From Glebionis coronaria (lineage: Eukaryota; Streptophyta; Magnoliopsida; Asterales; Asteraceae): a stretch of 64,000 bases of DNA. Positions 1-9,376 of this stretch are shown here, in pieces (position 1 is the stretch's first letter; every line of letters starts with the position of its first letter). The position numbers were made by a program, and so were the translations under genes. The notes under the pieces were generated by a model, which saw only the letters and a program-made list of their open reading frames with translations, was not told the origin of the DNA and ran no database searches. Location of the stretch: the NCBI GenBank assembly GCA_025667525.1, contig JANFOE010000193.1, positions 1,116,001-1,180,000 of the forward strand, in the 5' to 3' direction.

Positions 1-190
1 ATAGAATGAACTCAGAGACTAACACTTGATATATATGCATATTTTGTGTCAGTCCAGATTCCGTGAAAAGGTTATGGTTGGATAATCAAAAGACTCTATA
101 GGCTAAGCTAAGTTTATAGCCTCACATTTTAAATGCTTACAAAAAATTTGAAAACTCATGAGGGGGATATATGCAAAACTGGAATACAAT
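1..190 (+). repeat. Fragment resembling a Tekay-type LTR
   Basis: No coding potential is seen. The stretch at about 118-190 (TATAGCCTCACA, then an A/T-rich spacer, then CTCATGAGGGGGATATATG) resembles a block in the Tekay-2 LTR near 26508-26572 and, inverted, in the Tekay-1 LTR near 2360-2420. It is therefore probably a piece of another Tekay-like LTR lying beside the Tat-like element. The element it belongs to lies outside the window. The call rests only on this shared block. Confidence 0.35.
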
Positions 191-836
191 TTATTTTTGG
201 GGAAGGTGATTCAGAGGCAGTAGCGACCTCACACTTAGCTCTAGGGCGTATAGTATCGACTCTGGGAATTCTTGCATCGGGATGCGATCGTCATTAATCA
301 TCTGCGCATCTTCTTCGCTATATGTGCCAGTGACAGGGCGACTGTCTTTTATCATCATCTACGGGGTGATGAAGTCATAATCAAAGGGGAACACAACCTT
401 GTATGTCCATCAAAAGAACTTGTTGTTCCATTTCTTCAGCGAGTCTATTTTTGTTGAGTAGCATTGGAGTTGACCAAGACGTTTGGTGAAAGATATCCAC
501 CCATTGATCCAGGATGGGCGGTAGAAGGCGCGAAATAGGTTTATAGTAGGATCAATGTTCTTCAACCGACAGCTTATCTCAAAATTAGATATTTTAGCTG
601 CGCCGTTACAGTGTAGTTGAGATAAATGGATACTATAAAAGCTTAATATATCAATCAGGAAGCGGCTCAGGGGGATGCAGTTATTGGCAAACTCAAAAAA
701 TCGGGTATACACACCAATTTTCCCAGGTGGAAAGCTTCCAATATGCATTTGGGGATCTGTTACCACGGGGTGTAGGTCTGTGGAATATGATATTTGATGA
801 TGAACTGAGTGAGCTCTTGATCAGAGATGCGGGATT
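191..836 (-). pseudogene. Transposase_28 (putative gypsy-type transposon) domain protein, antisense ORF of a Tat/Retand-like element, broken
   Basis: Read on the minus strand, the region carries the hallmark order of the Pfam family putative gypsy-type transposon (Transposase_28): GKIGVYTRFFEFANNCIPLS, then a hydrophobic IHLSQL segment, NGAAKISNFEI, and NGWISFTKR, followed by WNNKFF. The longest open piece is 410-766. The same frame continues to lower coordinates past a TGA at 410-412 and a TAG near 357 to a TAA at 191-193, and to higher coordinates to about 836. It lies just inside the polypurine tract and LTR of a plus-oriented element, so it is antisense to that element. Antisense extra ORFs of this domain type between pol and the 3' LTR are known from Tat-lineage elements. 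Function is unknown; this copy is dead. Confidence 0.7.
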
Positions 837-1270
837 CTATGTCGAACAACTGTAAAACCATTTCTTCTTCTTCTTCTTCTTTAGAGATATAGGTGCTGCT
901 TTGTAGATTTTATTGAGTTTTTTTAGTAATGGAGGAAGATGAGGCTGTGAAAATAAAGATGATTGATCTTTGGTATCATACATGTTAAAGTGATCTACAT
1001 CTAAGGGTGAAGGATCGTGCGACATGTGTCAGATGTTTGGTTCATCCAACGGTACTGATCGACTTGTTTGCATGACGTATTTAAAACCTTTCCTGGTTCC
1101 CAATGAAAGTAGGTATTAGTGGACTGTGACTTGGATGAATGATTGGCGGGATATTTGAAATATTTGTCCCCAATATACTGGCTGGGGCATTTATTTCGTT
1201 TTTTGAGTATTGTCTCTAGGGCCTTTGCTGACTTATAGTCTAGTAGCCGCGGTTAGAACCTACGGCCACT
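837..1270. other. Non-coding tail of Tat/Retand-like element
   Basis: The stretch holds a short TTC tract near 864-881, which gives a lysine run in a short minus-strand frame (837-1025) with no recognisable domain. I treat this frame as leader sequence of the antisense ORF, not as a separate gene. The rest up to the polypurine tract shows no gene. Shortly before the tract lie two near-inverted copies of a TCTAGT/ACTAGA motif. Confidence 0.4.
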
Positions 1271-1284
1271 AGACTGGGGGGACA
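1271..1284 (+). other. Polypurine tract of Tat/Retand-like element
   Basis: The sequence AGACTGGGGGGACA directly precedes the LTR start TGATGATGTATTG. A purine run with a G6 block next to a TG dinucleotide is the normal plus-strand priming site of an LTR retrotransposon. It marks the following LTR as a 3' LTR in plus orientation. Confidence 0.6.
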
Positions 1285-1533
1285 TGATGATGTATTGTCC
1301 TTATTCGGGTTATATGACCCAACTATGGATTGTTACTACGTAGCACGCGCAAGGCCCATGAGGCCCAATAAACCTTTGGCGCACGACGAATGGTTACTTA
1401 GTCAAGTCCTCGTCGCAGCGCGAAAGGATAAAGACATAATATAATCTATCTTATAGATATATTCGCCTAAGGGTAAGAGATATACACTTACCTTGGTTAT
1501 GTGATAAAGATCCAGTTATTCTGGGTCATTATC
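1285..1533 (+). repeat. Tat/Retand-like 3' LTR, left part (split by Tekay-1)
   Basis: It starts TGATGATGTATTG after the polypurine tract and is interrupted at the Tekay-1 target duplication TTATC (1529-1533). The missing right part continues at 11957 (CTTCCTTAGGTCGC) and ends near 12152 in ...AAGTTTCA, giving a total LTR of about 445 bp. The family is inferred from the antisense Transposase_28 ORF and the general look of the LTR end; the other LTR is outside the window. Confidence 0.55.
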
Positions 1534-4113
1534 TTTAACACCCCCAAATTTACACGCAGCGGAATACATCTTTAGGTGCTAAACAATGATACTACAACAC
1601 ATAATTTATAAAGAACGACTCGAAAAGAGATGTTTTAGATTTATCGTTCCTAAAATATTTGTCAGAGTAGCGTAGTCCCAAGACATCGTAACCAAAGTAC
1701 AACCAAAACAAAAGATTTAAATTGTTTTGAACAAAAGGAACGACAAATATTCAAAGAGTTTATATACAAAGTAGTGCACAACATTCATTCCCGTGGCTTC
1801 CAAGCTTCAGCCTTCTTGATTACCTGAAATACATGTGAGAAAAATCATCAGCAAAAATGCCGAGTGAATCTATAGGTTTATATAATCATTTTGAACACAA
1901 GCCAAGATTATAAGTTTGTGGCATGCTTAAAGGCAACAAGCATCTAATAATTTGCATCAACAATAATAATTGTATTTAGCATAAATTGCAATAAGCTCAT
2001 GGAACCGAGCCCTTAGACACTCCCATATCAGTCTAATAAGACGAGAGATTTATTAATTGTCGGTTACCTCTAGATTATTGGTACATTGCCGTATACCTGA
2101 CTTCTCAATACAATATGCTCAAACAGTGTGGAGGTCGGGCCTAAGCTTCTATGACAAGTCCACAAAAACTGAACCGGGGCGGATTCCCCCATAGATCTAT
2201 TAATTGTACTAGCGGTTAACCCATCATAGGTTAATTAACGGTCCATAATTGAGGCTTTAACAAAGGCAATCACTTAATGCAATTTAAAGGCAACCACGGG
2301 TCCATTCATAGAGGGACAAGCATACCATAAAAATCTTGTGTTCTAAGTTTACAAAACATGTATTCCCCCTCGTGGGTTTTAAAATATTTGAATGAGCTCA
2401 AACGAGGCTATAGACTCACCTTAGTACTTATAGTAGTTGAAGACAATCGTCGACGATAGTAGATGCCCGATAATCACGATAACCGCAACCTAGCAAATAA
2501 GGTGTGTACTTTAATAATAGACTCGAGAAATAAATGATACTTAATAAAATCAAACTCGAACTCATAAAACCACAATACACTCGAGAGTAAACGATATAAA
2601 TAACTTCATTATACTTTACTACTCATTTACTTTACCATTTTATACTTTTAACAAAATCCGCCGGTACATACTACATGTACTAGCTTATTTACCCCTTTTT
2701 AAACTTGTCAACCCTTTATGAAACGACTCGATAAACTAACTTACTATATATAGAAAGTCCTCCTACAAGTTTATCAAATGAAATTACTTTTAAAGTCCTT
2801 TACTCGACTCATTTTCAAACCACAAAATCCGGACAGATTTGCGTAAATTTTTCATACGACCGTTTTAACTTATTTAAACGACTCCGTTTACAAAACCGAC
2901 ACTCGGATTTTAAAGTAAACTCAACCTAATAAATAAATACCTCATTTTCAGTGGGTTACACATTTTAAAACATCCATTTAGAGTCCCCGAGATTCGATCC
3001 AAATATCGACAACAACTATATGTAGTGTCGATACTCGTCTCCCGGTACACGATTATTCAAAACATCATAACTTCGCGCTCGTTTTGAGTTAGAAGCTCTA
3101 CCTTATATCAAATCGAAGCTAAGGAAATTATCTACAACCCTAGGCTATAAGTTTAGTCATTTTCAAAACATAAAAATTCGGATTTCTCAGTTTACCTACT
3201 GCTATAAAATGGGTACCAAAATCTTGTACAAAATCAACTTTTTGACCAAAACCAACCATAGAAATGGTCATTCCTATACTCTAATATCATCATACATCCA
3301 CCATAACATCAAAATCATAACAAAAATAAAAATCTTTGGATCAAAATATAATTTTTAACAAGATTTCTAGCAAAACCCACCATGGATCATGCTAAAAACA
3401 CCATGCATGACCATGGCTTCCACCTAACAACATCATAAAAATAAAAGTGCTTGCATGTGTGAAATTTTTATACCTATGTGATCCTTGATCAAAAATAGAG
3501 ATGGGTCTATGCTTGGTTTAGCTAGATTCAACCTCAATCTTGAGATAAATTGAAAAATGTATGGATTTGGTGTGGGTTTCGGTGTTTCGGCAAAATGAAG
3601 AAAGAAGAGAGAGAGAAAAAAAAATTTGGAAGTAAAAAGTGTGTGTGTGTGTGTGTGTGTGTGTGTTTAATTTATTAAATTTTTGTTAGTGGGGAAGGAC
3701 TAAAGTGCAAATTGGCTAAAGTTTGGTTAAAATTTGTAAATAGCTAGTTTAAAAGGTGGGAAATTGTCACTAGTCAATTTTTGAAAATATTTACGGGGCA
3801 CGGGTTTCGTAAAAATACTTAAAAGTTTAAACGCACACGAAAAATAATGATATAACGAATCGTTACGTAATTAAAACGATATCGTCGAAAATATTAAATA
3901 TCGAGACGATCGATAATGAAATATAAAATTGTGGGCATCCGTCGGTATCGCGATCACTAGTAGTCCTCGTTGCTCGTCAAAATATTAAAATAAAATATTT
4001 AATATCGATTTCAACTTAAACCGTTAAACGTAATAATATTTAAGATTATAAAATACTTCAAAAATATTTGAAAATTAAGAATTAAATAATGACCTTATTT
4101 TGCGGGTTTTACA
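1534..4113 (-). repeat. Tekay-1 3' LTR (left copy)
   Basis: 2580 bp. On the element strand it begins TGTAAAACCCGCAAAATAAG and ends GGGGGTGTTAAA. The last three bases are AAA where the related Tekay-2 LTR has ACA, so the usual CA end is mutated in both copies. It contains a (GT)14 microsatellite at 3639-3666 and an AG-rich tract beside it. Near 2360-2420 lies the CCTCG...CGAGG block shared with other Tekay LTRs. Confidence 0.9.
3639..3666. repeat. (GT)n microsatellite in Tekay-1 LTR
   Basis: About 14 GT units, preceded by an AG-rich stretch. The other LTR (about 11483-11502) has a shorter, interrupted run, so this site has changed length since insertion and explains part of the LTR length difference. 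Confidence 0.9.
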
Positions 4114-4127
4114 TCCTCACCACCTTA
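4114..4127 (-). other. Polypurine tract of Tekay-1
   Basis: On the minus strand TAAGGTGGTGAGGA lies immediately before the 3' LTR start TGTAAAACCC. The position and purine bias fit the plus-strand primer site. Confidence 0.55.
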
Positions 4128-4147
4128 GGAGAGCACCGTCTCGGGGC

Positions 4148-4711
4148 TTACTTCTCCTTAGGTCCGTCTACGAATAAATGCGGATACTTGCTCTTGAAGT
4201 AGTCCTCTCGCTCCCAAGTGTATTCGGGTCCACGTCAGGAATTCCATCGCACTTTCACTATCGGGATCCGACTTTGCTTAAGCCGTTTCACCTCTCGATC
4301 CATAATCTCCACCGGTTCTTCAATAAAATGCAGCTTGTCGTCCAGTTGAATCTCCTCAAGTGGAATTATCAAATTCTCGTCCGCCAAACACCTCTTAAGA
4401 TTAGAAACGTGAAAAGTATTGTGAATAGCACTTAACTTCTCTGGCAATTCCAACTTATATGCCACAGGACCAACTCGATCAATAATCTTGAATGGACCAA
4501 TATAGCGTGGACTAAGCTTTCCTCGCTTGCCAAATCGAATTACTCCTTTCCAAGGTGATACTTTCAACATAACCATATGGCCAATATCAAACTCCAATGG
4601 TTTTCTCCTCTTATCCGCATAACTCTTCTGCCTACTACGAGCTGTTAATAAACGATTCTTGATTTGCACGATCTTCTCAGTCGTTTCTCTAATCAATTCA
4701 GGACCCGTCAA
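4148..4711 (-). pseudogene. Tekay-1 integrase C-terminus and chromodomain
   Basis: Minus-strand segment with the GPF/Y-type integrase end ([37 protein letters not shown]) followed by a chromodomain ([32 protein letters not shown]). The frame is stopped by a TGA at about 4235-4237, where a CGA-type arginine codon would be expected. The chromodomain end with the WERED motif follows in the same frame to a TAA at 4148-4150. The chromodomain assigns the element to the chromovirus (Tekay) group, where it is thought to steer integration into heterochromatin. The upstream integrase piece is separated by an in-frame TAA at 4718-4720. Confidence 0.85.
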
Positions 4712-4717
4712 CTGACA

Positions 4718-5059
4718 TTATCCAATCTCACACCAACCAACTGGTGATCTGCACTTTCGCCCGTAAAGTGCTTCAAAAGGCGCAGCCTTAATACTTGTAT
4801 GATAACTGTTGTTGTATGAGAACTCCACCAAAGGTAAGTGTCGATCCCAACTACCTCCAAAGTCTATTACACACGCTCGTAACATATCCTCCAAGGTCTG
4901 AATAGTCCTTTCACTTTTTCCGTCCGTTTCTGGATGATACGCAGTGCTCATATCCAACTGAGTCCCCAACGCTCGCTGAAGCGATCTCCAAAAACTCAGA
5001 TGTGAACCGACTATCTCGATCAGAAATAATTGACAAAGGAACTCCATGTCTACAAACAA
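4718..5059 (-). pseudogene. Tekay-1 integrase core, C-terminal part
   Basis: 113 codons on the minus strand covering the end of the integrase catalytic core: [20 protein letters not shown] holds the last acidic residue of the D,D-35-E triad, followed by [13 protein letters not shown] and [11 protein letters not shown]. Relative to the preceding RNase H/integrase segment the frame changes near 4990-5000. It ends at an in-frame TAA at 4718-4720, after which the same frame continues as the GPF/Y module. The protein would join element cDNA to the host chromosome; this copy is broken. Confidence 0.85.
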
Positions 5060-6056
5060 CTTCCTTCAAATACAACCGAGTAAGTTTGTCTAAGTCATCA
5101 GTTTTCTTTATCGGCAAGAAATGAGCCGACATAGTCAATCGATCAACAATCACCCAAATCGTATCATAACCACTAGAAGTTCTCGGAAGTCCCGAAACAA
5201 AGTCCATAGTGATCTTCTCACATTTCCATTTTGGAATTTCGGGTTGTTGCAGTAAACCTGAAGGTCTCTTGTGCTCAAACTTAACCTTCGCACACGTCAA
5301 GCATTTACTAACATAAGTAGCAATGTTAGCCTTCATATTCGGCCACCAGTAACATTTCTTCAAGTCTTGGTACATTTTATCCGATCCTGGGTGAATTGAA
5401 TATTTAGACTTATGAGATTCGTGCATAATTAGATCTCTCAGTCCTCCATACACCGGTAACCATACACGATTCTCGAAATATCGAATTCCGTCATCACGAA
5501 TTTCGAATATAGGTGTCATCCTTCTACCCAAGTCTTCATCTCTCACATTCTCTTCCTCCATCGCCTTAGTTTGAGCTTTAAGTATTCGATTAGATAAATC
5601 AGAATAAGTTTTCATGGCTAAAGCTCTAACCCTTTTGGTTATTTCTCTGTCCTTCCTACTAAGTGCATCGGAAACTACATTCGCCTTACCGGGATGGTAG
5701 CAAATTTGAATGTCGTAATCACTCAACAATTCTACCCATCTTCTCTGCCTCATATTGAGCTCCTTCTGATCTAGAATATGTTGCAGGCTTTTATGATCGG
5801 TATATACCACACTCTTTGTACCGTAGAGATAGTGTCTCCAAAGTCTAAGAGCAAAGACAACAGCTCCTAATTCCAAATCATGCGTAGTATAATTCTCCTC
5901 ATGCTTCCTCAATTGACGAGATGCATACGCGATCACTTTCTCCCTTTGCATCAAAACAACACCAAAACCCTTACGTGATGCGTCACAATATACCACAAAG
6001 TCTTCAGCTCCGTCGGGCAAAGCCAAAATTGGTGCAGAACACAGCTTCCGCTTCAA
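4911..6056 (-). pseudogene. Tekay-1 RNase H and integrase N-terminal/core
   Basis: 381 codons. Ty3-type RNase H comes first, with acidic residues visible in VYCDAS (D25), HDLELGA (E62) and VYTDHKS (D87). Next is the HHCC zinc-binding integrase N-terminus ([13 protein letters not shown]... then [10 protein letters not shown]). The first two core aspartates follow in [10 protein letters not shown] and IISDRDSRF. After SRFTSEF the frame slips, and the last 25 or so residues are out-of-frame sequence. The start shown follows an in-frame TAA at about 6060-6062, where a CAA codon would be expected, so RT and RNase H were originally continuous. Confidence 0.88.
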
Positions 6057-6059
6057 AGT

Positions 6060-6728
6060 TTAGAATGCTTCTTCTTCTTCTGAACCCCACTCATACTTCT
6101 TGTTTTTCTCGGTAAGTCTAGTAAGAGGTTTAGAAATTAAAGAGAACCCTTCTATAAATCGCCGGTAGTATCCAGCTAATCCCAGGAATTGTCTAACTTC
6201 AGTCGGGGTAGTAGGCCTATCCCAATCTCTAATAGCTTCAATTTTGGAAGGATCAACATGAAAACCGCTACTGTCGATCACGTGCCCAAGGAATTGGACT
6301 GAATCCAACCAAAAATCACACTTGGAGAATTTCGCATACAACTTCTCCTTCTTCAACAACTCCAAAATAATCTTCAAATGACCTTCATGCTCCTCCCGAC
6401 TTTTGGAATAAATCAGGATATCGTCGATAAATACAATCACAAACTTGTCGAGGTATGGTTTACACACACGATTCATTAAGTCCATGAATACCGCAGGTGC
6501 GTTAGTTAACCCAAACGGCATCACTTGAAATTCAAAGTGTCCATAACGCGTCCGAAAAGCTGTAATAGGTATATCCTCCTCTTTAACACGAAGTTGATGA
6601 TAACCCGACCTCAAGTCGATCTTCGAGTACACACACGAACCTTGAAGTTGATCGAACAAATCATCGATCCTAGGAAGTGGATAACGATTTTGATAGTTAA
6701 CTTGTTCAACTCTCGGTAGTCTATGCAC
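6060..6728 (-). pseudogene. Tekay-1 reverse transcriptase, palm and thumb
   Basis: 222 codons. The first catalytic aspartate is in [13 protein letters not shown] (D38). The conserved [13 protein letters not shown] block and the catalytic box FIDD (residues 100-103) followed by ILIYSKS are intact. LGHVIDSSG and [15 protein letters not shown] mark the end of RT and the connection to RNase H. The frame enters from the PR-RT segment by a shift near 6700 and ends at a TAA in the expected RNase H linker. The residues needed for polymerase chemistry are all present despite the broken frame. Confidence 0.88.
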
Positions 6729-7558
6729 ATTCTAAACGATCCGTCCTTCTTCTTCACGAACAATACTGGAGCTCCCCAAGGTGACGAACTTGGTCTAATG
6801 AACCCCTTTTCCATTAACTCCTTCAACTGATCTGCCAACTCCTTCAACTCAGACGGTGCCAAACGATAAGATGCACGCGCCACCGATGCAGCTCCCGGCA
6901 CTAGATCAATCTTCAATTCGACTTCTCGCTGAGGCGGAAGCCCTGGCAAGTCATCGGGAAATACTTCAGGAAAATCACGAATAACCGGAACATCTTCCAC
7001 ACGCCTAACCGGTAGTTCTTTCTCCACTACTTGAGCCAAGAACAGGTGACAACCTCTTTCTACATATTTCCTCGCCTTGATACAAGATATCACCGTCAGA
7101 CGAGATCTACCGACATCACCTTTAACTACTAACACCTTACCCTTAACCGGTATGTGAACAACTTTCTCCCCACATACAATTACCGCATCATGTGCAACCA
7201 ACCAATCCATACCAACAATCACATCAAACGAACCCAACTCAATCGGCATCAAATCAATTTCAAACAAATGATTTGCTAATTTCAAAGGACACTTCTTAAA
7301 TATAGTGGTAGTACTAATTAATTGTCCATCAGCTAACTCGACCTCATAACTAGCATTTAGGCTTGTTGGCTCAATATCTATTAAACGACTAAAGGAAGTG
7401 CTTATAAAGCTCCTATCAGATCCTGAGTCAAACAACACACTAGCATAACGATGGTTGAGTAAGAACGTACCCGTCACCACATTTGGACCTTGTGCCTGAT
7501 CAGCATCCTTAACAACATAAACTCCCCCAGCAGCTTCACCTGCCTTCTTGTTCTTCAA
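6611..7558 (-). pseudogene. Tekay-1 aspartic protease and reverse transcriptase N-terminus
   Basis: 315 codons. A pepsin-like retroviral protease has the active-site triad DSG at residues 44-46 ([12 protein letters not shown]) and the later VIVGMDWL motif. RT fingers follow ([45 protein letters not shown]). The frame is lost after RELNK, and the last 25 or so residues are shifted. Just upstream in this frame, outside the listed start, are two CCHC knuckles with CX2CX4HX4C spacing (around 7570-7615 and 7655-7705), so gag and pol share one frame here. Confidence 0.88.
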
Positions 7559-8028
7559 CTTCGGGCATTTGGGACGAACATGATCAAGTTCTCCACATTC
7601 AAAGCAAGTCCTGATCGGAATAGCATTCGCTCCAGTGGCAGGAACCCATGGCTTGCACTTCTCCGCAACATGCCCAACCTTTCCACATTTAGTGCACCTT
7701 GGTGGACAATTACCAAAGTGACAAGCACCACAACTCTTACATTTCTGGGCTGGCCCCCATAGTCAACATTACCATTCTTGTTAGTCGTAGCTCTAGCCCT
7801 ATCATTTCTCTTCTGATTGTACTGCCTATGGCGGCTACTACCTTGATTACCACTCTGCGAATTCTCCCATTTCCTTTTACTACCTTCAGCAGCTCTCTCA
7901 GCCCTATCTTGAACTTTTTGCCCCATGAGTGTATGAGCCATTCTTACAGTCTCAACAAAGTTCTTGGGTCGAGATGAAGTTGTCTCACCTTTAATGTACC
8001 CAGGCAACCCCTTGATGTATTGATCCAT
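7555..8028 (-). pseudogene. Tekay-1 gag, C-terminal half
   Basis: 157 codons. It opens DQYIKGLPGYIKGE, typical of the capsid end of Tekay gag, then a basic, Q/N/R-rich linker (KWENSQSGNQGSSRHRQ...). The last third is out of frame: the CCHC knuckles that should follow are read in the neighbouring frame instead (see the protease entry). A small deletion separates it from the N-terminal gag segment near 8029-8038. Confidence 0.8.
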
Positions 8029-8038
8029 CTTTTTCTTC

Positions 8039-8644
8039 TCAGTTCAGTTCATTGAATCGACTAATATATGCAGCAATGTTGTTATCTTTCAGCTTCAGGT
8101 GCCTCAACTCATCCTCCAAAGCAGATAACTCTTCTTCTGGAAAGAACTCTTCTTTCAACAACCTTTTAATTTCATCCCAAGGTTTCCTGTTTGCAGCTTC
8201 TAAACCAACTGTATCAACTTGAGTCTTCCACCAGCTTAAAGCTCGATCCTTGAAAGTAGCAACTGCGAACTTAACCTTGTTCCTTTCTGAGCAATCACTA
8301 ATCTCAAATGTTGTTTCTGTTTTCTCAATCCACCTGAATAATTCCAGTGCTCCACCAGTTCCTTGAAATACAGTAGGTCCACACTTCATGTATCCAGCAA
8401 AAGTACATTCTTTAACCACAGCAGCAGCCTGAGCAACCTCATCTGCAGGATTCTCAGTTGCACCTGCTCCCCCAGCAGCTGCTTCAGGTCCAGCAGGTTC
8501 ACCTTCACCTCCAGCACCCGCACCTCCAGAACCACCTGCTCCTTCAGTGTTAACACGCGCAGCTCTATCCGCAGCTAATGCTTTCGCTACCTCTTCAGCA
8601 ACTAGCCTTGCAATGGCATCATTCGTCATTCTCCTAGGTGGCAT
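8039..8644 (-). pseudogene. Tekay-1 gag, N-terminal half (retrotrans_gag)
   Basis: 201 codons from an ATG at 8644 (MPPRRMTNDAIARLV). An Ala/Gly-rich segment (about residues 30-75) leads into the capsid domain: FRWIEKTETTFEI, VKFAVATFKDRALSWWKTQ, KRLLKEEFFPEEE, AYISRFNELN. The WW pair and the RFNEL motif are typical of plant Ty3 gag. It ends in a premature TGA produced by a short deletion before DQYIKGL. The start is chosen as the first ATG after the leader. Confidence 0.88.
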
Positions 8645-9123
8645 GATTTTGTCACATCACAAAGAGAAGATAAAATGAATGAGTTAACTGTATTCATGGT
8701 ATAGTCATATCATGTACAAAATCAATCATCAAATGCATACACATTATCAATACAAGGAGTCACAATCATTATGAGGATCAAAGGAAACTATTATCATCGA
8801 TCAACAAGGAATGATCTTAAAGACAAATAGAGTACAACGACACAAAATAATAAACACTAGTCACGTGGGGATCCACATGGCTTAGTTGACTGTGTCTCGC
8901 TAGCAGTAGTGAAACCTGCTTCCTCATCATCGAAGACGTAATTTGACGGTGGTAAATTTCACAAAATGGGTATAAGGTCACAATAAAATGAAATAGGATA
9001 ATTTCAAAAAAAATTTTAAATAAATATAGAAAATCCTTCAAAATAATTACAGGAAAAGTTCCAGAAATTTATTTAAGTAAATCATTAATAAATGATGACT
9101 CTTATCGAAAAGTTTAACGATAT

Positions 9124-9169
<46 letters not shown>

Positions 9170-9360
9170 AAAGTATTATAGTATTTATTTAGAAATACTT
9201 AGCAATAAGGCATACATAATAATGTATACTAAAGTTGTAATCCCAGAAGTAGCTTGAACCTGAAGTCACGCGAAATCATGTGCACCGACTCTTTGAAAAA
9301 AATAAAAACCGACAGTTATAGTTTAGGTTTTTAGAAAAAGACCTAGTTCTCTATAATCAT
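8645..9360 (-). other. Tekay-1 untranslated leader
   Basis: About 715 bp between the primer site and gag, without a supported gene. It is A/T-rich and contains a long TA microsatellite. The 74-codon minus-strand frame at 8817-9041 has no recognisable domain and I do not call it. Confidence 0.6.
9127..9165. repeat. (TA)n microsatellite in Tekay-1 leader
   Basis: About 19 TA units in a row, flanked on both sides by ATATCRATA-like sequence, so the tract sits inside a larger near-palindrome (CGATATCAATA ... TATATCGATA). Confidence 0.9.
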
Positions 9361-9373
9361 GGCTCTGGTACCA
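9361..9373 (-). other. Primer binding site of Tekay-1 (initiator Met tRNA type)
   Basis: On the minus strand TGGTACCAGAGCC lies three bases inside the 5' LTR. It matches the common plant TGGTATCAGAGC primer site, complementary to the 3' end of initiator methionine tRNA, with one change. It fixes the element's orientation and the LTR border. Confidence 0.85.
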
Positions 9374-9376
9374 ATC

